DNA of 64,000 nucleotides, taken from positions 23,632,168 to 23,696,167 of the forward strand of contig NC_092569.1 in the NCBI RefSeq assembly GCF_037975245.1. Reading direction: 5' to 3'. Both the position numbers and the translations under genes were made by a program. The first letter of the stretch is position 1, and each line of letters starts with the position of its first letter. Shown here piece after piece: positions 49,225 through 64,000 of the stretch. The notes under the pieces were generated by a model, which searched no databases, was not told the DNA's origin, and saw nothing but the letters and a program-made list of their open reading frames with translations. The DNA comes from Apostichopus japonicus (taxonomy: Eukaryota; Echinodermata; Holothuroidea; Aspidochirotida; Stichopodidae).

Positions 49225-49634
49225 CGTTCATTCATACACTACCATTTGTGTGGGGGAAAAATCATAAAACAAAACATTTTTGGTTACATATAACCAAAAA
49301 TTTATTAAAGTGATGCCCCGTAATTTTACCGTGCGTTACTCACAGGATTAACCACGGTCAGCTGACCTGAATGGACCAATAGGATTTAGGAATCTTTACG
49401 AAGTATGAATGAACGTTAGATAACAACAACATTGTTAAGTTATTCATTTAACATAGTTGATTAATAGTCATGTGAAATGTTACCACTGATCTGTATTGTA
49501 GTTGTATATATAACACTAAACACGTAAACGATTTGTTGTCTGACATTGTTCATTTTATTGCTTTCTACGCTTAATGCTATGTCTCTGATTTTAGGGCTGT
49601 TGTTCAATTTGTTTCTCGTTAACATATGCCTTCT

Positions 49635-49923
49635 TCAAGATGATAGACGAATCCTCATCTCAACGAAGATTACAGCACATACAACGATTCTCTAAGAGTC
49701 TCTGCATCTGCTCCAATGAAGTTTCCATTTAAGTTACCGTCGATGCAGAGGGTGTCAAAGCTGCTGATGTATCGAAATCGATTGCAGTATCGCTGATTAC
49801 TATCGCAAAATGAACACCAATAGTGCGAGTGCCACCAACCGCTACGTTGTCTCTCAACACAGTTGAATTTACCGCAAGCGTCATTGTCATGGTCATGCGT
49901 GCTTAAAGTGTTTGCCTCTATAC
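49635..49923 (-). pseudogene. Orphan decayed FReD terminal exon
   Basis: On the minus strand, codons read GIEANTLSTHDHDNDACGKF, then RSGWWHSHYWCSFCDSN, CIDGNLNGNF and, after a one-base frameshift near 49680, VIFVEMRIRLSS, stop. This aligns with the gene 3 terminal exon (STYDRDNDGCDQYNC, GGWWHSDSWCNYC, SENLNGYY, TFTEMKIRPT), including its extra Cys insertion. The acceptor expected before GTATAGAGG reads CGCG in place of CAG. No matching upstream exons were found, so this is a lone relic of another gene 3-type copy. Confidence 0.8.
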
Positions 49924-49924
49924 C

Positions 49925-50309
49925 GCGTGAAAGAATTCCCCGTGTTTACATAAAAGAACGGAATTTATTTTAGATATGCCTGAATATGCAACAATAGGAA
50001 CATAAGATTTCCGACCCTTATGTTTACAAAATGAATCCATTGCTTAGAATTAGAGATACATGTTTGAATTGAATAGCATATGCGTCATAATGTTATAGTT
50101 ATAGCATAATAAAATAAAAATTGATGTTAAAGAACTAAAATGGAAGAATTTCGTCATAACCCCGGGCTTTTTATACACTTAACCATTCTTAACAATATAA
50201 TGCCACACCGTTCGAGTTGCTGATTGGGTGTAAATATAAAGGCATTTCAGTGACAGTGTAACAGCATGAAGATTTTATATCTTAATCAGCGTCAAGGTAA
50301 TACTTTAAA
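49925..50309. other. Intergenic, nothing recognised
   Basis: AT-rich sequence between the orphan exon and a hAT element. Confidence 0.5.
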
Positions 50310-50672
50310 ACAGGGTTGTCCAACCTACGGCCCGCGGGCCACAGTCCGGCCCGCCGCAGGGTTGCGTCCGGCCCGCCAGAGATGCTTGTACGGTGCGAAA
50401 TTTTAGTGAGCAGATTTATTGATAACAATTTGAAGTTATATAATCAATCATTCGAACCTTCTGGGTCCAAAAAACTGCATACAGGTCAGTTAATTTGTGT
50501 GACACTCCCATCGGAAGGAAAATAAATCAGTGCGCTCCGCGCGCAGTGCTCACATCTTGTTGCCTTGGGCTTCGGGCAAAAAATCGAAAAATCGAGCGTA
50601 GGGTTCATGCGGCCCTCTCCTTCATCATAATCATTCCATGTGGCCCTCCTCTGTAAAAGGTTGGACAACCCT
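50310..50672. mobile_element. Non-autonomous hAT element with GGTTGGACAACCCT ends
   Basis: The 363-bp element starts ACAGGGTTGTCCAACCT and ends AGGTTGGACAACCCT between perfect 8-bp duplications ACTTTAAA (50302-50309 and 50673-50680). CGGCCCGCGGGCC and GTCCGGCCCGCC lie inside the left end. Confidence 0.9.
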
Positions 50673-50680
50673 ACTTTAAA

Positions 50681-51395
50681 GCAACTCTTGCCATTCATTT
50701 TTACGGACTTCTCTTCTTTAAAGGAGGTTTGTACATTGCCAACAACTGCGGTCCCCACGGTAACAATATCAACATAGTATCTAAGTATTTCAATACCATA
50801 ATTTATCTATTTATATTTAACGCAAATAACATAGCCGGAGGAGGAAGTAGAGGGGTGGCGGGGTGGTGGCTCATTTCGAGTTTATAGAAGTGCTAATTTA
50901 TGCCCGTTAGGTATTATACAAACATCTTATGGGACATCATTACCAATAACGATCACGTCCTTTAATATGGACTTCATCGGTTACATAAATTTCGATACCG
51001 GCGTACTTTCCAAAAAAAAACTATAAAAATCTTTCCACTTCATTGTTGCTTTCGTCATATTTATTTTGAAAGTTCTCATAACAAGTTTTGACCCGTTGTA
51101 CTCCATTGACCACGTGACATATGGCGTTTTACATTCATTAATGTAGTAACCATGCAAACTCTGGTATTTTAGATGGATTTGTGATTCTGTTTACCTTCGT
51201 TTAATGCATGGGCGTTAATCCATTTCGATGGGTGGCGGGCAAACTATCAAATGCCCCTCCCTCCCCCCTCCCCACACACACACACATTTGGAAAAACAGT
51301 AGTGTCGTGGCTCTATTTGGTTAGGGCTTAGACATCTCAGGATTCATATCATCGAATATTAGAAGTTCATTTCTATGAAAAGTGACCGATGTCAC
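50681..51395. other. Intergenic, nothing recognised
   Basis: No coding or structural feature beyond short C- and CA-rich runs at 51255-51285. Confidence 0.5.
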
Positions 51396-51398
51396 ATG

Positions 51399-51979
51399 AA
51401 CTAACAGGGCCAGATATACTGACAGGGCCAGATATACTAACAGGGCCAGATAAACTGACAGGGCCAGATATACTAACAGGGCCAGATATACTAACAGGGC
51501 CAGATATACTACCAGGGCCTGATATACTGACAGGGCCAGATATACTGACAGGGCCTGATAAACTGACAGGGCCTGATAAACTGACAGGGCCAGATATACT
51601 GACAGGGCCAGATATACTGACAGGGCCTGATAAACTGACAGGGCCAGATATACTGCCAGAGTCAGATATACTGACTATGTTGCATGTACTGACAGGGCCA
51701 GATATACTGACAATGCCATATACTGACAGGGCCAGATGAACTGGCTGTGCCGCATGTACTGACCAGGCTAGATAATCTGGATGTGCCGCATGTACTGACA
51801 GGGGCAAACATACTGACACGGCCAGATATACTGACAGGGCCAGTTATACTGACAAGGCCAGATATACTTGCTGTGCCGCATGTACTAAAAGGGTCAGATA
51901 TACTGACAAGGTCAGATATACTGGATGTGCCGCATGTACTGACAGGGCCAGATATACTGACAGGGCCAGATGTACTGAC
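51399..51979 (+). repeat. 18-bp minisatellite, about 30 copies
   Basis: The unit CTGACAGGGCCAGATATA is repeated with variants (TAAACTGACAGGGCCTGA, GATGTGCCGCATGTACTG). Because 18 is a multiple of 3, both strands stay open, giving TGPDIL-type and SGPVSI-type peptides. There is no start context, splice partner or composition supporting a real gene. Confidence 0.92.
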
Positions 51980-53206
51980 GTAATGATCGTCAGAATAACC
52001 CTCACTCTAGAGCAAAATATTCGGGTTCCACATTTTTTGATAATGGCAAACTGTTTCTTTTAAACGCAATGTGGAGCGTATATATTAAGGTTTGCTTCAG
52101 GCTCAAGGGTTAAAGCGTCTGGGGCCCCGGTTGCCCTTCTCCCATCCATCCCCTCAGCATCCTGGCGTTACGCAACTGAACCACCCTTTCTCCTTATTAA
52201 GTAACAACGTAAAACAAAAGCAACAAAACCAAACAATGATTGCCAATTTAATTTACACTCTAATGATTTCCACAGGATAACATAAATCTAGATATAATAT
52301 TAAATTTCATTTACAAGAAAGAAGGGCATTTCTGATTTGAAATCAATAAAAGATCAATTACTATAATAAACGCCGCTATAGCCTCACAACTTTTTGACAC
52401 GCAGTGGTGATCATAATACTCTATTGTATCTTTCAGAATAACTTCTTTTTTTTATTCCGTCATTTCCACACTCCTATAAACATAAGGAATAAGTATCGAA
52501 TTACAGGAAACCACCTGATAACAATTATCAAATTAACACTTTGATGGTTTATCGAGCAGTTATTGTTTCATGAAATTTAGATATGTTTGATGAATATAGT
52601 TCAATTTCCTTTCTTTTCAATATATTTTGAAGTACATTAAAAAAAATATTTGGATTATAAGTACTTAGGTCCTTAGTTTATTAACACTGTATTCACATGC
52701 GATAACTTGCTCGTCATCAATCATCATTTAAACAACTGCTGTTGATATTGGGGCTATATAAATGTTTTCTGATTGATTTATTGATTGAGGATCAAGGAAA
52801 CTCAAATCAGGAAAATAATGATGGTGAGGAAATCCAGCAGCTTCAAGCTTATATCACCACGTTTTCACGAATGCTATAGTTTAATTGCATACATGATATT
52901 TTCCTATTTGAAATCGCCTGACGCCCAGACACGTGATTGTCACATACAGATAATATCAGAAAGTTTCAAAATGTATTTGTTGCAGTTTTATTTTCGAAAT
53001 TGAATTTTGACGTAATAATCGAGCACATGAAATCCATTGATGTTAGTGTTAGTATAATTAATGATCAGTTTTGAAAGTTGAATGAACCACAATGAACAAA
53101 GCTGCTTCAATTCAACGTTTAGCCTCTCTATTTGTTAATGATTTGGTTCAAACAGTTAATCTGACTCGTTAGACTAAATATTCAAGTACGTTTGAAGTCA
53201 TTACGT
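51980..53206. other. Intergenic, 3' flank of gene 3
   Basis: No gene seen. On the minus strand AATAAA at 52992-52987 lies about 215 bases after the gene 3 stop and is a candidate poly(A) signal. Confidence 0.5.
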
Positions 53207-58021
<4,815 letters not shown>

Positions 58022-58102
58022 TTTTCTTATGTTTCGCCGTTCTACGTCTTACTGATGTTTGGCGTTGAGCTGTAATCTGTAACTTATTGGATGTTGCGAT
58101 AT

Positions 58103-58110
58103 CTTAAATA
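58103..58110 (-). promoter_or_regulatory. Candidate TATA box, gene 3
   Basis: On the minus strand TATTTAAG lies about 85 bases before the gene 3 start codon, leaving room for a 5' UTR of about 50 bases. There is no other support. Confidence 0.35.
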
Positions 58111-58447
58111 GAGCACATGGAACTTAATCTTGCAAATATGGGCACCAATCAAGAGCACTGGATGAAAAATTAATATGCATAAATATTAGAGAACCAATTA
58201 TAAAGCGATACGGTGATCACATCGTTAATTTCATTGGAGAACGTTTTGTGACAGAGCTCTCTAATTGGAGCTGTCTCGCTGGCCGTTTCGTTCGCAGCAT
58301 TATTGAATTGAATTTATTTTCCAGAATAGGAAATTCGGCTTACACAGGTCGTAAAAGAAAAGAAAAAAGCAATAGTATAAGTATCAATAGACTGCGATAC
58401 ACATACAGTAATAAAAAGATATATACAGCAAGTCCTAAATAAGAAAC

Positions 58448-59426
58448 TTATCTTCTCACTTGTGAATTAAATATATGGATAGAATTAGGCACAAATGAGT
58501 ATCTGTAGCGGGCCCTAAGTGTACGTGGCGGGCATAAACGCAGTCCAGAGCAGTTGTAAATGTAGTGCTCAAACGAAGGGTGTGTTGGGTCTTGCATGAT
58601 TTGTGTCAATTTATTGCAGACCCTCTCATGATACAAGCACTCTAACGAAGTTATCAGTGAACACCAATTAACCCGCTGAGCAACTTTCCTAGATTGCTCA
58701 AGCATCTTCACATCGATTCTTGTACCATTGGCAAAGTAACAAATTATGTTATACATCAAAACACTTTGAATGAGGGATTTATAAAACAAGGTCATGATTG
58801 TTTTATCCACTTTGAGGTTCTTCAGTTTTCTCAAGAAATACAGCCTCTGATTTGCTTTCATATGTACAATTGTGGCATTACTACTACCAGTCAATTTTGT
58901 TACTCAGCATGGTTCCTAAGTACTTATATTTATCTACTTGTTCTACTTGTTCCCCATGAACATAGAAGGGAGCGTGAGTTATTGGCTTGCGACGCAATCT
59001 ATAATCAGCTCCTTAGTTTTTGTCACATTAAGTTGTAACAAATGATCATCGCACCACTGGACAAACCTTGTAATCGTGGTGGCGTATGAGTCAATGTCAT
59101 CTGACAGGTAACCAGTAATGACAGTATCATCCGCATATTTGATCACGCTACAATCACTGGTCATACTCTGACAGTCGCTGGTATACAGGGAAAAATCCTG
59201 GGGAGAGGACACAGCCCCGAGGCGCACCTACACTTAAAATCATTTCCCCTGATTATACATCGCCTGCCTTCCCCCTCTGAGGTCTATTTCTAAGGAAATC
59301 ATGAATCCATAGGGTAATTCGGGGAGATACACAGTATGCGATTAATTTAGCCGTAAGCAGGGACAATTTTGTTGAATGCACTAGAAAAGTATATAAAAGT
59401 AGATCTCGCATACTGTCTACCTTTAT
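58448..59426 (-). mobile_element. Non-LTR retrotransposon fragment, reverse transcriptase
   Basis: Read on the minus strand, pieces in shifting frames give FSSAFNKI, WIHDFLRNRPQ, GAPRGCVLSP, YADDTVITGYL (the catalytic YADD), LLQLNVTKTKELIID, YKYLGTMLSNKIDW and LYFLRKLKNLKVDKTIMTLF. This is the palm and thumb of a CR1/Rex-group LINE reverse transcriptase. Several frameshifts and stops show it is dead, and it is 5'-truncated at 59426, exactly where the 120-bp repeat begins. Confidence 0.88.
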
Positions 59427-59546
59427 CATATAATGTTACTATAGGCCTATCTATTGTAACCAATTGAGGAAGTAGTGAAAAGGTGTGTAAATGCAGATAG
59501 GCTCACTGACAGAATCATGTCATGATTTCATCCCGATATAGCATAG
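59427..59546 (+). repeat. 120-bp direct repeat, copy 2
   Basis: Matches 57564-57683. It abuts the truncated end of the reverse transcriptase fragment. Confidence 0.93.
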
Positions 59547-61544
59547 TTTTACTACTTCCATTTTTTCTTCTTGTTGAACATAGAATGACGTAACTTTCAC
59601 AACATTATATTATCTGCTGACCTTTCAATGTGATTCTTTCCATACACAAAATTATATTCCCAATCGACAATGTTACCACCAGAACTCTTATGGTAAAATC
59701 TGTTGATATCTGTTGGTAATCAGTTGAATTATGTACCTTATATGCTAGATGAGACTATAGTTACTGTGTACAGCAAATTGTTACATTGTTTTGTCATTGA
59801 AAAAGCATCAAGTTTCTTTTATTTTTTTCTCGTTGTATCTCCATAGAGGTCTACAAAGTATTATTAACTTAATGCAGCGATCTGAAAAAATAAGATCTCT
59901 AAAACTTTTGAAAATTCTCCATGTATATTAAATATAGGTTAGTTTCATAAATATGTATTGTTTTGTTTAAAATTCGATTCATTATATTTTAATAAAGAAA
60001 ATTCTGAAACGTAACTTGGACGTCAAAAAAGGTTATTGTGGCTTACTCCATTCCTACATGAAAGTCTTATCATATCGTGATTATTTTAACCAATTAACTG
60101 AAAGTTACTTATTGCAAAATACCCCACAATATACCCACCGTCAAAAAAGTAGGCATAATTTATGCAAATAGCACAAAATTTAGCATAATCAAATTAAATT
60201 TTTGAAGACTGAAAGTACAGTGCAAACTCAAGATAGAAATATATATCCACAGTTACTGTGTTAGGTGGAACAGTCATAGCACTTCTTTTTAACACATGTC
60301 ATGTGATTTCCAAAGCCTATAACCATGTCTTGGACCAATTTGTTATTCTACATTTTGTTGGTATACTAATATTTTTTTAATAAGAATGAATTTGAAAGCT
60401 CAAAGAAATATGGTTTTTCATTAAAAAAGTGTAATTACACTTCTCAGTCAGTTCTCTTTTAACGATGTGCTTCAATTTATGTTATCATTTATATATCTGC
60501 AGTAAGGTAATTAATAACCATTGTACTTTTCGAATCCATAAAGAGCCTTTCTAGTAACAATAGCGCGTTTGTTTTAGCTGGGAATAATTTAAAGGTTATC
60601 ACGCAAAGCAAATAAAATGAATTTACTGAATAGAACGGGAGACGCTATACGCCAAGCTTCATCTCTGGTAAGTATACGTTACATATTGCTGGAAGCGTTA
60701 TTTATTGTCTAATTCTAATGAAGATAACTAAATGTAAACCTAAGTGACAAAGCTGAGCTTCCGTCAATGACGTAATTACAATATCGTTCTCTGCTATTGA
60801 TAATTATTCGCTTCGTCCAATCAGCTTTAAATTAAATACATGTATATATTTGTTGAGACAAAGTTACGTAGTCTATATTAAAGACATCACAGCATTTAAC
60901 TCGGTCAATCAAAGCCTAACGGAGAACATCAATGACAAGTAGAACGGTCAACTTAGAACACAATGAAGAGAAAGAAATTGTTTCAGCTTTTCTAAAGGAG
61001 AACACAGAATGTTGACAAACTATGGTTTATATTATAAGAAGTTTAACATGACACAAAGTTTATGTATTTCCGTTGCCTGTGTTGCAAGTTGTTTTCAAAC
61101 TTGACGTCTTCCTATAGCTCGTTAATTTTCATTTCAACCAAAAATACTGGTACCAAATTCCATTGTTTGAGAGACAGCACTCAATATCGGTATGTATTGG
61201 TTATCATATCTTCATGATCTGCATGCATGAATTCACTAGTTAAACTTTATATAACAAATTTCTATCACCAAAGACATGTCATCCTCCTCACTACAATTTG
61301 AAAATATTCTTTCATTTCATTATCATTTTTAAAAAACAAGGTCTTGAGTTGGAAAAATAAAGTATAGGTCTAGAAGATATCGTCCCTTAGAACAGGCTTG
61401 TAAATGTTTACAATTTTTGCATTATTAGCAATATTCTGTCTATAAGGACAGCCACTTCAAACATCCGCTTCTCTTCCTTTTTTGGTCTATTAAGATAACA
61501 TCATATTAATATATTTCTGTTGTTAATGATATTCTTATTTGCCA
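59547..61544. other. Upstream region of gene 4
   Basis: AT-rich, no domain seen. A signal-peptide exon would be expected here by analogy with gene 3, but I could not identify one. Confidence 0.5.
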
Positions 61545-61702
61545 CTATCTTAAACCACTTTAATATGAAAACTGTAGTGCAAACTAACCAGAGAGAGGGC
61601 TTAATTCAACAATGTTCTCTTTCCATGTAATTGAACGCACTTTACAGCATTTATGTTAATACAAAATTGTCACTAAACATCATTCCTATCCTTTTTTGCT
61701 AG

Positions 61703-61771
61703 GTGAGGTAATGCAAGAAGTAATGGAATCAAATACTGCAATGACCACTGAACCACAAAGCACGACTCCAG
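61703..61771 (+). CDS. Gene 4 cassette exon a (relic)
   Basis: 69 nt, phase 1 to phase 1, between TTTGCTAG and GTAAGTCC, encoding EVMQEVMESNTAMTTEPQST. Splice sites are intact although the gene is broken downstream. Confidence 0.65.
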
Positions 61772-62194
61772 GTAAGTCCCGTAGCATAACACGCATTGTA
61801 ATAATATCATGTAACAATATAAAAAATCACTTTAATTATGCATTAGTTTGCAATTTTTATGACTTATTACTTGTTATGTATTGATAGTTTCATGACTATA
61901 AGAAGAGATTATTAAATTATGATACACGGACATATTATTTTATTATCTGGTTCATGGGGAATACGTTAACAATTTAGCTGTTAATTAATTTGTGTTGTTA
62001 ATGATATTCTTATTTTCCACCATCTCATGCCACTTTCTTACGAAACAAGATAAGTCTATAGTCCAAACTGTAGTGCAAACTAACCAGAAAGAGGGCTTAA
62101 TTAAATACAATTCTATTTCCATTTAATTGAACTCACTTTACAGCATTTATATTAATACAAAATTGTCACTAAATATCCTTCATATCCTTTCAAG

Positions 62195-62263
62195 GTAAGA
62201 CAATGCAAGATACAAAGCAACCAACTACTGCAGTCACTACTGAACCACAAAGCACTACTCTAG
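62195..62263 (+). CDS. Gene 4 cassette exon b (relic)
   Basis: 69 nt, phase 1 to phase 1, encoding KTMQDTKQPTTAVTTEPQST. It is a diverged duplicate of exon a; TTEPQSTT is kept in both. Confidence 0.65.
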   Translation, partial: VRQCKIQSNQLLQSLLNHKALL

Positions 62264-62484
62264 GTAAGTAACATAGTATGTTAGTAATAATATCATGTAA
62301 TAATATAAGTGACCAGTTATGATTTAATTAACATGCTTTCTTTAAAGTTATAATTAGCTTTCCGCCGTTTAGTTCATATAAGGATGTTACTACATGGAAA
62401 TATATAAAAAAGAAATCATGAGATTTCAATGCTAAACTGCTCTTATCTCCATGCAGGTTCTTTGCTGTATACGTGTCCTCCGAA

Positions 62485-62837
62485 CAAGGGCGTAGGAACC
62501 GGGGGGCTGAAAAACATGGGGGGCGGAAGTATCATTCCGCCCCCCCCCCGCTTCGCAAGTCAGAATACCCCTTTTTCATTTCCAAATGAGAAAAAAAATC
62601 TCATTTGGAGCACCAAATTGCATCTAAGGCCAGGTGAAAATGCAATATTATTTACAAAATGGAGTGGGTTTTGAAGTATGTTATATTGCACCAAATTGCA
62701 TCTGAGGCCACCTGGAAATGCAAAAAAAATATCCAAAGGGGGAGAGGGACACCCCCTCCCCTTAGACCCCTCCCCCAGGCCGGCCATCAGTCTTCAGCCC
62801 CCCCCCCCCTACTCAAAAGTACCTTCCTACGCCACTG
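62485..62837. mobile_element. Non-autonomous hAT, GGGCGTAGGAA family, copy 3, inside TIL exon
   Basis: A 353-bp copy flanked by the perfect 8-bp duplication CCTCCGAA (62477-62484 and 62838-62845). The flanking coding sequence reads TATACGTGTCCTCCGAAC and CCTCCGAACATGATCTATGG, so the insertion is in codons for TCPPN-MIYG. Confidence 0.95.
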
Positions 62838-62864
62838 CCTCCGAACATGATCTATGGAAACTGC

Positions 62865-62890
62865 CAGTGGCGTAGGAAGGTACTTTTGAG
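62865..62890 (-). mobile_element. 26-bp end fragment of the same hAT family
   Basis: CAGTGGCGTAGGAAGG followed by TACTTTTGAG is the exact reverse complement of the family's right end. It sits between GGAAACTGC of the TIL exon and AATGGAGAAACATACG of the next exon. Confidence 0.9.
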
Positions 62891-62939
62891 AATGGAGAAA
62901 CATACGTTAACGAAAACTGCACCCAGAAGTGTTCCTGTA

Positions 62940-63349
62940 CAGCCAATACTCATAGCTAGTACAGTAACTACTGTTCATGTTCCACAACCGTGCATCAGTA
63001 ACTACTGCGCTGTGTTCGTAACACGGCAACATGTGTTCCAGGTGGCACAGTAATTACTGCAAGTGTTTTCTTACTGCAAATTTTAAAAATTTAAAAATTA
63101 AAATTTTAATTTTTAAAGTTTAAAATTTACATTTAAAATATTTAAAAATTTAAAAAAATTAAGATTTTTTTTTTAAATTACTGCAAATTGTCACCTGTCG
63201 GACTCGTGGTTCAACGTGTAACAGCTTTCCAGTAATTACTGTGCCAACTGTAACACATGTTACCGTGTTGCGAACACAGCGCAGTAGTTACTGATGCACG
63301 GTTGTGGAACATGAACAGTAGTTACTGTACTAGCTATGAGTATCGGGTG
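62940..63349. mobile_element. Foldback element in the EGF-like exon
   Basis: The arms, about 62940-63059 and 63230-63349, are inverted copies beginning CASCCRATACTCATAGC and repeating CAGTAACTACTG. An AT-only centre lies between. TCCTGTA flanks both sides (62933-62939 and 63350-63356), a 7-bp target duplication within the codons for CSCS. The element is about 410 bp and non-coding. Confidence 0.9.
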
Positions 63350-64000
63350 TCCTGTAGCAATAACCGATTGATTTGTGAGGATGACTACAACTGCTGTGTG
63401 TGATGTCAAGAGTTAAGTACGACAGTGTTATTGTAATGAGGGATACGAAGGTGACGGTGAAATTTGTGAATCCTTGTATACATACTGACAGGATGTTTAT
63501 GACGCTGGACATAAGCAAGATGTCGTTTATACAATCAAGCCTACTGGATGGCCTGGTTCACCATTCAACGTAACTTGTAAAATGGAAAACGACCGTAAGT
63601 CTTTATTGAACACTATGAATGTTTCAATATGTGAGGTATAATGATTTAGTCTATAGCAGACGCTAATGGAGAGTACGAGTTTCTGTTTTCGGTTTTGTTG
63701 CACTTTTATAATTCCTTACCAGGGATTGAGTATAACTTAAAAATACTTTAGTAGATGAAAAGGGTGACAATCCTAAAAAAAACTGCCCTCCCCATAAAGG
63801 AAGAAAGCAAGACAAGTCCTACGTTCTTTATACTGAAATAACATTTGTTAAATATATATTCATTCGGTATTTCGTAAGTTAAGTTTGCCTGCTAGTATGC
63901 TTCAACTGCTCGCCCATCATTAACTTTCATTACTTTTACCCGTGTTTCAACGTCGTACCGATGGCTCTACTACTTTTTATCAAAACTGGACTGCGTACAA

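Larger units (their letters stand above)
61545..62263 (+). repeat. Tandem duplication of cassette exon plus intron, about 490-bp unit
   Basis: Sequence including GTAGTGCAAACTAACCAGA, GAGGGCTTAATT, CTTTACAGCATTTAT and AATACAAAATTGTCACTAAA occurs before both cassette exons of gene 4 (61545-61771 and about 2000 of the 62-kb block to 62263). Confidence 0.85.
61703..64000 (+). pseudogene. Gene 4: broken paralogue of gene 3, runs off the window
   Basis: The order follows gene 3: two Thr-rich cassette exons (61703-61771, 62195-62263), the start of a TIL exon (62457, LLYTCPPN then MIYGNC), an EGF/VWC-like exon (62891 to about 63596: NGETYVNENCTQKCSC, EDDYNC, CYCNEGYEGDGEIC, VYDAGHKQD, KPTGWPGSPFNVTC) and the start of the FReD core (about 63948, VFQRRTDGSTTFYQNWTAYK). 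Damage: a hAT element splits the TIL exon; the rest of the TIL exon and its intron are missing, with 26 bp of a second hAT end fused to the next exon; a foldback element interrupts the EGF exon; in-frame stops occur near 63415 and 63487; the GGGWT end is deleted; and the last exon lacks an AG acceptor (TACCCGTG). No functional product is expected. Confidence 0.85.

Noticed and set aside
60617-60670. ATG followed by a short frame (MNLLNRTGDAIRQASSL) and GTAAGT, as a possible first exon of gene 4
   Set aside because: The peptide is not hydrophobic, so it does not look like a signal peptide, and it ends in phase 0 while the cassette exons need phase 1.

Overview
This is animal nuclear DNA: intron-rich, AT-rich, full of transposon remnants, with GT-AG exons and no prokaryotic gene layout. 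The protein families present (secreted fibrinogen-related proteins with EGF-like, TIL and mucin-like parts) and the repeat spectrum point to a marine invertebrate deuterostome. An echinoderm, possibly a sea cucumber, is my best guess, but the species is not provable from the window.
The backbone is a cluster of fibrinogen-related (FReD) genes. From left to right: gene 1 (+, 5' end cut by the window edge, stop at 4883); gene 2 (+, 16300-41052, complete, about 482 aa in 5 exons, with a 7.7-kb first intron and a 9.6-kb last intron); a lone decayed FReD exon (-, 49635-49923); gene 3 (-, 53207-58021, complete, about 428 aa in 7 exons); and gene 4 (+, from about 61703 past the right edge), a paralogue of gene 3 broken by transposons, stops, a lost splice acceptor and a deleted exon end. 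Genes 3 and 4 diverge from each other. All copies share exon sizes and phases: a 309/312-nt EGF-like exon ending in GGGWT, a 265-nt FReD exon, then the terminal FReD exon. They differ in the N-terminal linker: Thr/Ser-rich exons in genes 1 and 2, and short cassette exons plus a TIL domain in genes 3 and 4. The products should be secreted lectin-like or innate-immunity proteins; that role is inferred from the family.
In genes 1 and 2 the donor side of the EGF-like exon is amplified into a 77-bp tandem array, so each repeat carries the last exon codons and a good GTAAGT donor. This is the most unusual structure seen.
The rest is mobile DNA: eight hAT-type elements with perfect 8-bp target duplications; a 2.96-kb element with GTACGTCCGTCAC repeats; a spliced but frameshifted DDE-transposase-like gene lying antisense in gene 2 intron 4, beside a hairpin-containing tandem repeat split by a solo LTR; a non-LTR reverse transcriptase fragment; foldback elements; a 175-bp perfect palindrome in a TA array; and long TA microsatellites. 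The intergenic stretches 4884-16299 and 41053-53206 contain no protein gene that I can support.
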